From CAYNUJ01 sp964621225 (GTDB taxonomy: Bacteria > Bacteroidota > Ignavibacteria > Ignavibacteriales > Melioribacteraceae), in assembly GCA_964621225.1 (NCBI GenBank), contig CAZULK010000021.1, positions 1 to 29,563 on the forward strand: a stretch of 29,563 nt of DNA, in the 5' to 3' direction. Below, piece after piece: positions 16,058-22,864 of this stretch. The stretch's first letter is position 1, and each line of letters begins with the position of its first letter. A program made the translations under genes and the position numbers. The notes beneath the pieces were generated by a model, which saw only the letters and a list, made by a program, of their open reading frames with translations, did not search any database and was not told where the DNA came from.

Positions 16058-16714
16058 ATGTTAGTTGAAAAATGGATGACAAAAAAAGTTATTACTGTGG
16101 ATCAAAAGGAAGCTCTTTCCGAAGCGATCAACATTCTAAAGAGAAACAAAATTCGGCGTATGCCAGTGTTAGACGGCGATAAACTTGTGGGTATCGTATC
16201 CGATAGGGACCTTAAAGAAGCGTCACCGTCAAAAGCAACTTCATTGGATATATGGGAATTACATTATCTGATGACGAAGATTAAGGTGAAGGATATTATG
16301 ACGAGAAATCCGATCACAATTGAAAAGTCGGCAACAGTGGAACGAGCTGCCATGATAATGCACGATAGAAAAATTGGTGGTTTGCCTGTTGTGGAGGGAA
16401 ACGAATTGGTGGGAATAATTACTGAGCAAGATATTTTCGAAGCTTTGATTAATATTACCGGAGCTAGAATTCCAAGTTACAGGGTGAGCATGTTGATTGA
16501 CGATTCACCCGGAAGCATAAAAGAAATGTGTGATGTAATGAGAGAAGTGGATTTCAAGTGTGTTTCAATTCTAACTACCTACCAAGGAGTTCCGGAAGGC
16601 AAACGGGAAGTTATTCTAAGATTTCAAATGGGTGAAGTGGAATTCAAAGATGTGATTTCCCAACTAAGGAACAAATACGGCGATGTTCAGTTTATTAAAG
16701 AAGAAGGAGAGTAG
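16058..16714 (+). CDS. CBS-pair plus ACT domain protein (AcuB-like)
   Basis: This 218-residue cytoplasmic protein has two CBS domains, about 7-58 (MTKKVITVDQ, IRRMPVLDGDKLVGIVSDRDL) and about 80-133 (IMTRNPITIEKSA, GGLPVVEGNELVGIITEQDI). An ACT domain follows at about 140-215, opening YRVSMLIDDSPGSIKEMCDVM. CBS pairs usually bind adenosine nucleotides and ACT domains bind amino acids. It begins 14 bases after livF and appears to be in the same transcript, so I infer a sensor of imported amino acid and energy state that regulates the importer or its metabolism. The AcuB name is by architecture only; no acetoin genes are nearby. Confidence 0.85.
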   Translation: MLVEKWMTKKVITVDQKEALSEAINILKRNKIRRMPVLDGDKLVGIVSDRDLKEASPSKATSLDIWELHYLMTKIKVKDIMTRNPITIEKSATVERAAMIMHDRKIGGLPVVEGNELVGIITEQDIFEALINITGARIPSYRVSMLIDDSPGSIKEMCDVMREVDFKCVSILTTYQGVPEGKREVILRFQMGEVEFKDVISQLRNKYGDVQFIKEEGE

Positions 16715-16772
16715 TGAACCCAATTTTTTTCTTCTGCATCTAAACTAAATAGATTAACAAAAGGAGATTAAA

Positions 16773-17159
16773 ATGGAATATTATAAAAAGAAAGAGGTTG
16801 ATTACTCTTACGAAGAAGCTCTACTTAAAGTAGAAGAAGAATTGAAGAAGGAAGGCTTCGGAATACTGACCGAAATTGACGTAAAAGCTACATTAAAGAA
16901 AAAACTGGATGTGGACTTTAATAAATATAAAATTCTCGGTGCATGCAATCCGCCATTGGCCCACAAAGCTTTAAGCGTTGAAAATCAGATCGGGACATTG
17001 CTGCCATGCAATGTTGTAGTCCAGGAAAACGACGAAGGAAAAACGGTTGTCTCAGCCATTAATCCCCGTGCAATGCTAAGTGTAGCAAATGCACCTGAAT
17101 TGGAAGAAGTTGCAAATGAAGTTGAAGAAAAATTTGAAAGGGTTTTTGAGAATCTATAA
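16773..17159 (+). CDS. DUF302 family protein
   Basis: This 128-residue soluble protein has the DUF302 pattern: an N-terminal YSYEEALLKVEEELKKEGFGILTEIDVKATLKKKL, then YKILGACNPPLAHKAL, then GTLLPCNVVVQ and a C-terminal helix. The two conserved cysteines (in GACNPP and LLPCNV) are present. There is no signal peptide. An AAAGGAG ribosome binding site precedes the ATG. It lies 58 bases after the CBS-ACT gene and before a strong terminator, so it is probably the last gene of the sigma-54 operon, although a separate promoter in the AT-rich gap is possible. The molecular role of DUF302 is not established. Confidence 0.88.
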   Translation: MEYYKKKEVDYSYEEALLKVEEELKKEGFGILTEIDVKATLKKKLDVDFNKYKILGACNPPLAHKALSVENQIGTLLPCNVVVQENDEGKTVVSAINPRAMLSVANAPELEEVANEVEEKFERVFENL

Positions 17160-17162
17160 TTG

Positions 17163-17195
17163 AAGAGGGCTTGCCGCCCTCTTTCCTTTTTCCTT
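17163..17195 (+). terminator. Rho-independent terminator of the porin/liv operon
   Basis: AAGAGGGC (17163-17170), loop TTGCC and GCCCTCTT (17176-17183) form a perfect 8-base-pair stem directly after the DUF302 stop. It is followed by the T-rich TTCCTTTTTCC. This is the clearest intrinsic terminator in the window. Confidence 0.8.
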
Positions 17196-17263
17196 CCTTT
17201 GTTAAACCTGTTAATTTTCCTAATTTTGCCTCTTAAATATCTTCTCTTATAAAATATGGGAAA

Positions 17264-17298
17264 CAATTGTTAGTTACCAATTGTTGAAGAGAATTGTT
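17264..17298. repeat. Three ATTGTT-containing repeats before moxR
   Basis: CAATTGTT occurs at 17264-17271 and 17278-17285, and GAATTGTT at 17291-17298, spaced 14 and 13 bases. The first sits in the palindrome AACAATTGTT. They lie in the only sizeable gap upstream of the bat operon, where its promoter must be. A regulator site is possible; AT-rich chance repetition cannot be excluded. Confidence 0.35.
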
Positions 17299-17323
17299 TT
17301 TAAAATAAAAACAGAGGTACAAA

Positions 17324-18307
17324 TTGGAAATTACCGAACTGAACGAAAAGATTAAAGAAGAAAGCCAGTTCATAGACGATCTGTTTTCCGAGATCGGCAA
17401 AGCGATAGTTGGTCAGAAGGAAATGGTTGAACGACTGGTAATCGGTCTTTTAGGTAACGGTCACGTTTTACTGGAAGGTGTGCCGGGATTAGCAAAAACT
17501 TTAGCGATTAAATCCCTTGCCGCATCAATGGATGCAAATTTTCAGAGGATTCAATTCACACCGGATCTGTTACCGGCAGATTTAATCGGAACGATGATAT
17601 ACAATCAAAAGGATGGAAATTTTTCCATCAAAAAAGGACCAATCTTTTCTAATTTTATTTTAGCCGACGAAATCAACAGAGCTCCCGCTAAGGTTCAATC
17701 TGCCCTGCTGGAAGCTATGCAGGAAAGGCAAGTTACTATTGGAGAAGAAACTTTCAAACTTGACGAACCTTTCTTGGTGCTTGCAACTCAAAACCCCATT
17801 GAACAGGAAGGAACATATCCTTTGCCGGAAGCACAGGTCGACCGTTTTATGTTGAAGGTTAAAATCACTTATCCCAAAAGGGATGAAGAATTGTTGATAA
17901 TGAGGCAAAACATTGGTGCAAAAGGCGACGCTGTAAAGCCGGTAATCAAGAAGGAGGATATTTTAAAAGCACGTAAATTGATAAATGATATTTACGTGGA
18001 CGAAAAAATAGAGAGATATATTTTGGATATTGTATTTGCTACACGTCAACCAAAAGATTTTGGGTTGGACAATTTGGCAGATCTTATCAGTTACGGCGGA
18101 TCTCCCAGAGCAACAATAAATCTGGCATTGGGAGCCAGAGCAATGGCATTCATAAAAAGAAGAGGTTATGTAATTCCTGAAGACGTTCGTGCCATTTGCA
18201 TGGATGTATTGAGGCATAGAATTGCCGTAACATACGAAGCCGAAGCAGAAGAAATTACCTCGGAAAATATAATTACCGAAATATTAAATCGTGTTGAAGT
18301 TCCTTAA
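17324..18307 (+). CDS. moxR: MoxR family AAA+ ATPase
   Basis: This 327-residue ATPase has Walker A GVPGLAKT (52-59), Walker B FILADEINRAPAKVQ with the DE pair at 115-116, sensor region ATQNPIEQEGTYPLPEAQVDRF and a C-terminal lid (SYGGSPRATINLALGARA). These are the defining MoxR signatures. The start is TTG at 17324 with AGAGGT upstream; the reading frame has no better start before the conserved IVGQ motif. MoxR proteins act as chaperones that work with von Willebrand A (vWA) partners, and the next genes encode exactly such partners. It leads the bat operon; 8 bases separate it from the DUF58 gene. Confidence 0.95.
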   Translation: MEITELNEKIKEESQFIDDLFSEIGKAIVGQKEMVERLVIGLLGNGHVLLEGVPGLAKTLAIKSLAASMDANFQRIQFTPDLLPADLIGTMIYNQKDGNFSIKKGPIFSNFILADEINRAPAKVQSALLEAMQERQVTIGEETFKLDEPFLVLATQNPIEQEGTYPLPEAQVDRFMLKVKITYPKRDEELLIMRQNIGAKGDAVKPVIKKEDILKARKLINDIYVDEKIERYILDIVFATRQPKDFGLDNLADLISYGGSPRATINLALGARAMAFIKRRGYVIPEDVRAICMDVLRHRIAVTYEAEAEEITSENIITEILNRVEVP

Positions 18308-18315
18308 TAGATAGT

Positions 18316-19191
18316 ATGATCACAAAAGAGATATTAAAACAAGTCCGGCAAATAGAATTAAAAACCAGGGGAATGGTTAACGAAGTATTCTCCGGGGAAT
18401 ATCATTCCGTATTTAAAGGACGAGGTATGGAGTTCTCCGAAGTGAGGGAATATCAAATAGGAGATGACATACGTTCCATAGACTGGAACGTGACCGCAAG
18501 ATACGGACATCCTTTTGTGAAAATTTTTGAAGAAGAAAGAGAATTGACCCTGATGTTAATTGTCGATATGAGTGGGTCGCAAAAATTTGGTACTGTTGAT
18601 AAAACCAAGCAACAGACGGCAGCTGAATTAAGTGCTGTTCTGGCGTTTTCTGCTTTGAAGAATAACGATAAAGTCGGATTGATATTATTTACCGACAGAG
18701 TGGAAAAATTTGTTCCACCCAAGAAAGGCAAGAGTCACGTTCTTAGAATTATTAGAGAAGTATTATCATTTGAACCGGAAGGAAATCAGACGAACATTGC
18801 CGGTGCTATGGAGTTTTTTAATCATGCTATTAAAAAAAGGTCTATAGCATTTCTTATTTCCGACTTTGTGGATGAAGGATACGATAAGATATTAAAAATT
18901 GTCGGAAGAAAACATGACTTAATAGGAATGGTAATGCGCGATCCGCGGGAGTTAAATTGGTTTAAAGCCGGACTTGTAAAATTTAAAGACCTTGAAACCG
19001 GTAAGGTTAGATGGGTAGATACTTCTGATAAAAAAGTGATGAAAGAATATTTTCTCAAACTGAATGAAATGGAAGAAAGCCGGAAGAAGCTTTTCCGGGG
19101 GAGTAAGATTGACTCAATTGAGATAAATGTTGGTGAATCGTACGTTAAACCGTTGATAGATTTCTTTAAGTTACGCGAGCGAAGATGGTAA
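18316..19191 (+). CDS. DUF58 domain protein with vWA fold
   Basis: This 291-residue cytoplasmic protein carries the DUF58 signature GMEFSEVREYQIGDDIRSIDWNVTAR (about 37-62, shown in two parts: GMEFSEVREYQIGDD and IRSIDWNVTAR). It is followed by a vWA metal-ion-dependent adhesion site, DMSGS (Asp84, Ser86, Ser88). There is no membrane helix. DUF58 proteins sit between moxR and batA in the standard operon and are thought to work with MoxR. Its last codons overlap the start of the next gene by 7 bases. Length and motifs are normal; no residue of the metal site is missing in the part I can judge. Confidence 0.92.
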   Translation: MITKEILKQVRQIELKTRGMVNEVFSGEYHSVFKGRGMEFSEVREYQIGDDIRSIDWNVTARYGHPFVKIFEEERELTLMLIVDMSGSQKFGTVDKTKQQTAAELSAVLAFSALKNNDKVGLILFTDRVEKFVPPKKGKSHVLRIIREVLSFEPEGNQTNIAGAMEFFNHAIKKRSIAFLISDFVDEGYDKILKIVGRKHDLIGMVMRDPRELNWFKAGLVKFKDLETGKVRWVDTSDKKVMKEYFLKLNEMEESRKKLFRGSKIDSIEINVGESYVKPLIDFFKLRERRW

Positions 19192-20126
19192 AAAAGGTTT
19201 TTCTCCTAATTTTATTTTTTGCTTTTAATTCTTATGCCCAGTCGATAGAGGTGTTTGCTACTACAGATACAACTGATTATCTGATTGGGGATTATATAAA
19301 ATATCGAATTGAAATTACACATGCGGAAAACGTAAGAATTGATACGATACTCGTAAGGGATTCAGTAAAGACCCTGGAATTTATTTCCCGTAAACCTGTT
19401 CAAATAGGGAGTAAGGGAGATGAGGTAGTAGAAATTTATGATTACATTTTTAGCAAGTATGATTCTACAACCGTTACCATTCCTGAATTACCGGTTAAAT
19501 ATTATGTGGGAGACGAAAAAGAAGTTTCCACAATTTATACTAATCCGGTAACCATAAACGTTAAGTCTCTTCCGGTTAATCCTCAAAAAGATATTCAAGA
19601 TGTAAAAGCACCGTTTAAAATTCCTTTTGACTGGTGGATGATATTATTATTCGCTTTAATCATCATTGCATTAATTGTAATTGGATATTTCCTTTATAAA
19701 AAATACAAATTGAAGAAAGAAGGAGGTGTGAAAACCGTTAAACGGATTATTGTAGCACCTCATAAAGAAGCCCTTAAAAAGCTCTACGAGTTGGAAGATA
19801 AGAAATTGTGGCAGCAAGGATTGGTTAAAGAGTATCATTCCGAAATTACCGGAATAATCCGCGATTATTTTGAAAAGAGATTCGGGTTTATGGCTTTGGA
19901 ATTAACAACTTCCGAAATCATAGAACAATTATCCAAAATAAATGAAGCCGGTGTAATCTTAGATGATGTGCGCAGATTTTTAGAGAATGCCGACATGGTT
20001 AAGTTTGCTAAATTTGAACCGATGCCATCCGTGAACGAAGAGATGCTTATTCAGGCAAAGGAGATTGTAAATAAGACAAAGACGGATGAAGAGGATAAAG
20101 TAGTGGAGGAAACAGTAAATGTTTAA
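19185..20126 (+). CDS. Signal-peptide, single-TM protein of the bat operon (BatD-like)
   Basis: This 313-residue protein has a signal peptide (1-18, ending SYAQ), a periplasmic beta-rich domain (about 20-145) and one membrane helix at about 150-171 (WWMILLFALIIIALIVIGYF). A cytoplasmic helical domain of about 140 residues follows, containing LVKEYHSEITGIIRDYFEKRF and FAKFEPMPS. The cytoplasmic part resembles the C-terminal region of BatD in the same operon (YNEIAKALQGYLEDKL, FIRFAPSKD), so the two may be paralogous halves of one complex. Both ends overlap neighbouring genes, showing it is an integral operon member. A precise function is not known. Confidence 0.85.
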   Translation: MVKKVFLLILFFAFNSYAQSIEVFATTDTTDYLIGDYIKYRIEITHAENVRIDTILVRDSVKTLEFISRKPVQIGSKGDEVVEIYDYIFSKYDSTTVTIPELPVKYYVGDEKEVSTIYTNPVTINVKSLPVNPQKDIQDVKAPFKIPFDWWMILLFALIIIALIVIGYFLYKKYKLKKEGGVKTVKRIIVAPHKEALKKLYELEDKKLWQQGLVKEYHSEITGIIRDYFEKRFGFMALELTTSEIIEQLSKINEAGVILDDVRRFLENADMVKFAKFEPMPSVNEEMLIQAKEIVNKTKTDEEDKVVEETVNV

Positions 20127-21114
20127 CAATATTACATTTGCATATCCATATATACTTTATTCCCTTATTATCATTCCCGTGATGGTCTATTATTACATCC
20201 GTCGGAACAAAAAACAAACACCCGAATTTAATTTCCCGACTTTGGAATTATTAAATAATTCCGGTTTAACTTTAAGGGAACGACTGGTTCATTTACCATT
20301 TATACTTAGGATTTTAGCAATTGCATTATTGATAATTGCCGCAGCCCGTCCACAGACATTTTCCACAGGACAAAATGTTTATACTGAAGGGATTGATATT
20401 GCAATGGTCTTGGATATATCGGGTAGTATGCTTGCCGAGGATTTCAAACCAAACAGACTAGAAGCAGCAAAAAATGTAATAGATGAATTTATCGAGGGAA
20501 GAACAAGCGATAAAATTGGTCTGGTTATCTTTGCCAGGGAAAGTTTTACTCAATGTCCCTTAACTATTGATTATTCAGTTCTTCGTTCGTTATTGAAAGA
20601 GATTGAGAGCGGAATGCTCGAAGACGGTACGGCAATTGGAATAGCAATTGCAAATGGTGTGAACAGGTTGAGAGACAGCAAGGCAAAGAGCAAAGTAATG
20701 ATCCTTTTGACCGACGGTGTAAATAATGCCGGAGAGATCGATCCCATCTCTGCTGCACAAATAGCTAAAGATTACGGCATTAGAATTTATACTGTTGGTG
20801 TGGGAACGAGAGGTCAAGCACCATATCCCTTTGCTACTCCTTTTGGCAAGCAATATCAAATGGTACCGGTTGAAATTGACGAAGAAACACTGACTCAAAT
20901 TGCAAATATCACCGGCGGCAAATACTTCCGCGCGACAAATAATAAAAAATTGAAAGAGATTTACGAAGCAATTGATAAATTGGAAAAGACTAAGGTTGAA
21001 GTAACTTCTTATAGAAATGCTTCCGAGGAGTTTTATTCATTTGCAGGTATTGGCCTAATTTTGTTGTTAACGGAACTGTTATTAAGTCAAACTTATTTGA
21101 GAAGTTTGCCGTAA
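20119..21114 (+). CDS. batA: BatA: membrane vWA protein
   Basis: This 331-residue protein has two N-terminal membrane helices (about 8-28 and 60-77), a vWA domain, and a C-terminal helix (about 308-326, FAGIGLILLLTELLLS). The metal site DISGS (Asp99, Ser101, Ser103) is intact, with the downstream threonine in QCPLTIDYS and aspartate in LLTDGVNNAG. It follows the BatA pattern, including RLVHLPFILRILAIALLIIAAARPQ before the vWA domain. It is anchored in the inner membrane and presumably binds partner Bat proteins through the metal site. It overlaps the previous gene by 8 bases and shares its last base with the batB start (TAATG). Confidence 0.94.
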   Translation: MFNNITFAYPYILYSLIIIPVMVYYYIRRNKKQTPEFNFPTLELLNNSGLTLRERLVHLPFILRILAIALLIIAAARPQTFSTGQNVYTEGIDIAMVLDISGSMLAEDFKPNRLEAAKNVIDEFIEGRTSDKIGLVIFARESFTQCPLTIDYSVLRSLLKEIESGMLEDGTAIGIAIANGVNRLRDSKAKSKVMILLTDGVNNAGEIDPISAAQIAKDYGIRIYTVGVGTRGQAPYPFATPFGKQYQMVPVEIDEETLTQIANITGGKYFRATNNKKLKEIYEAIDKLEKTKVEVTSYRNASEEFYSFAGIGLILLLTELLLSQTYLRSLP

Positions 21115-22154
21115 TGAATGCATTTAGATTCGGACATATTGAATATCTTAATATCTTATATCTTTTGCCGGTATTGGTGGTTTTGTTCGTTTATATCTAC
21201 AGACGAAAAATAAAATTGATATCCGGCTTTACGGCAATCAAGATGAAAGATGTGGTTTTCCCGGCATTCAGCAGAATAAAACCGGTCGTGAAATTTTCAA
21301 TCACTCTAATTGCAATTGCGTTGGTTGTACTTGGTTTGGCAAATCCTCAATTGGGCAAAAAGGTGGAAGAGGTTAAGCAAGTAGGAATAGATGTTTTTAT
21401 TCTGTTGGATGTATCCAAAAGTATGACGGCCGAAGATATCAAACCGAATAGACTTGAGAAGGCAAAATATGATATCAGCCGGTTAATCCAGAGGTTGAAA
21501 GGGGATAGAATCGGTTTGATTGTATTTGCGGGTAATGCTTACGTCCAAATTCCGTTAACCACAGACTATGCCGCAGCAAATTTATTCTTGAATGCTGTTG
21601 ATGTTAATTCCGTTCCACAACAAGGTACAGCAATTGCTTCGGCAATAGAAATGGCAATGAGTTCTTTCAAAAGTGATGCGGATACGAAAAAGGCTATTGT
21701 ATTAATTACAGACGGGGAAGATCACGAAGGTGATTTGGAACCGGTAATTAAAGAAGCAAATGAGAATGGAATTTTAATTTATACGATCGGGCTTGGTTCG
21801 CCGGCAGGTGTACCGATTCCTTTATATAATTCATCCGGACAAAGAATCGGGTATAAAAAGGACAGAAAGGGTCAAACGGTTTTAACAAAACTGGATGAAG
21901 CTACCTTGCAAATGTTAGCCGAGAAAGGCGGAGGAAAATATTACCGCGGAAGCTCTACGGAAGACGAGCTCGAAAAAATTTACAAAGACCTTGCTAGTTT
22001 GGAACAAACGGAGTTCGGAGCAACTAAAATTACCGATTACGAAGACAGATTTTATTATTTGTTAATACCTGCTATTCTTCTGTTGATTATAGAATTTTTC
22101 ATACCGTCTACAAAGTCGAAAATATTGGAAAGACTTGTGGAAAGGAAAGTGTAA
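21114..22154 (+). CDS. batB: BatB: membrane vWA protein
   Basis: This 346-residue protein is laid out like BatA, with helices at about 12-30 and 60-76, a vWA domain and a C-terminal helix (YYLLIPAILLLIIEFFI). The metal site reads DVSKS at 99-103, the same numbering as in BatA, with lysine in a free position. Other features are IPLTTDYAAA and LITDGEDHEGD. BatA and BatB look like products of an old tandem duplication. BatB here has a longer region after the vWA beta strands (PIPLYNSSGQRIGYKKDRKG). The start codon overlaps the batA stop and its stop overlaps batC, both as TAATG. Confidence 0.94.
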   Translation: MNAFRFGHIEYLNILYLLPVLVVLFVYIYRRKIKLISGFTAIKMKDVVFPAFSRIKPVVKFSITLIAIALVVLGLANPQLGKKVEEVKQVGIDVFILLDVSKSMTAEDIKPNRLEKAKYDISRLIQRLKGDRIGLIVFAGNAYVQIPLTTDYAAANLFLNAVDVNSVPQQGTAIASAIEMAMSSFKSDADTKKAIVLITDGEDHEGDLEPVIKEANENGILIYTIGLGSPAGVPIPLYNSSGQRIGYKKDRKGQTVLTKLDEATLQMLAEKGGGKYYRGSSTEDELEKIYKDLASLEQTEFGATKITDYEDRFYYLLIPAILLLIIEFFIPSTKSKILERLVERKV

Positions 22155-22864
22155 TGAAGAGGATACTGCTATTTATATTATTGCCCGTTTTAATGAATGC
22201 ACAAAGCCTTCGTTCTTTGGTAAACGAAGGAGTGGAACTTTATGAAAAAGGAAAGTATGCCGACTCCGAAGTAAAATTCAAAAAAGGATTAAACAAAGAG
22301 TTTGAATCTTTCGAAGGACATTTTAACCTTGGAGATGCGCTTTATAAGCAAGGTAAATTTGACGAAGCACTAAAAGAATATCAAAATGCATTGGCTTTCG
22401 CAAAAGACGATTATCAAAAGTCGAAAGTATTTCATAATATTGGAAATGCTCTTTTAAAACAAGATTCAATTAAGCAATCGATTGGTGCTTATGCGCAAAG
22501 TTTGAAATTAGATCCGAATGATTTGGATACTAAATACAATTTATCCTATGCGCTTAAAAAATTGAAGCAGCAGCAAAAGCAGCAAAATAAAAACGATAAA
22601 AACAAAAATAAAGATCAAAATAAAAATCAAAACAAGAATCAACAACAGCAACAGAATAAGAACAAAGATCAAAATAAAAAGCAACAACAAAACAAGCAGA
22701 ATCAACAACAGCAGCAGCAAAACAAACAACAGCAGATGAAGCAAAAGCTGGATAAAGAACAGATGAAAAGAATTCTGGAAGCATTGAAAAAGAAAGAAGC
22801 CAAGCTACAAAAGAAATTAAGGAAACAGAAAGGGAAAGCCGTTAAAAAGGAAAAAGATTGGTGA
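22154..22864 (+). CDS. batC: BatC: TPR protein with K/Q/N-rich tail
   Basis: This 236-residue protein has a signal peptide (1-17, MKRILLFILLPVLMNAQ) and tetratricopeptide repeats at about 20-135 (VELYEKGKYADSEVKFKKGL, HFNLGDALYKQGKFDEALKEYQ, HNIGNALLKQDSIKQSIGAY, with typical A/G/Y spacing). A low-complexity segment at about 138-200 made almost only of Lys, Gln and Asn follows, then a basic helical tail (KRILEALKKKEAKLQKKLRKQ). The low-complexity segment is encoded by varied AAA/AAC/CAA/CAG codons rather than one triplet. BatC proteins of this phylum often carry such a stretch. It likely scaffolds the complex in the periplasm. Confidence 0.9.
   Translation: MKRILLFILLPVLMNAQSLRSLVNEGVELYEKGKYADSEVKFKKGLNKEFESFEGHFNLGDALYKQGKFDEALKEYQNALAFAKDDYQKSKVFHNIGNALLKQDSIKQSIGAYAQSLKLDPNDLDTKYNLSYALKKLKQQQKQQNKNDKNKNKDQNKNQNKNQQQQQNKNKDQNKKQQQNKQNQQQQQQNKQQQMKQKLDKEQMKRILEALKKKEAKLQKKLRKQKGKAVKKEKDW

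Noticed and set aside
22541..22784. Minus-strand frames made of Leu/Val/Phe opposite batC
   Set aside because: They are the complement of the CAA/AAA-rich low-complexity segment; the hydrophobic look is a by-product of composition.
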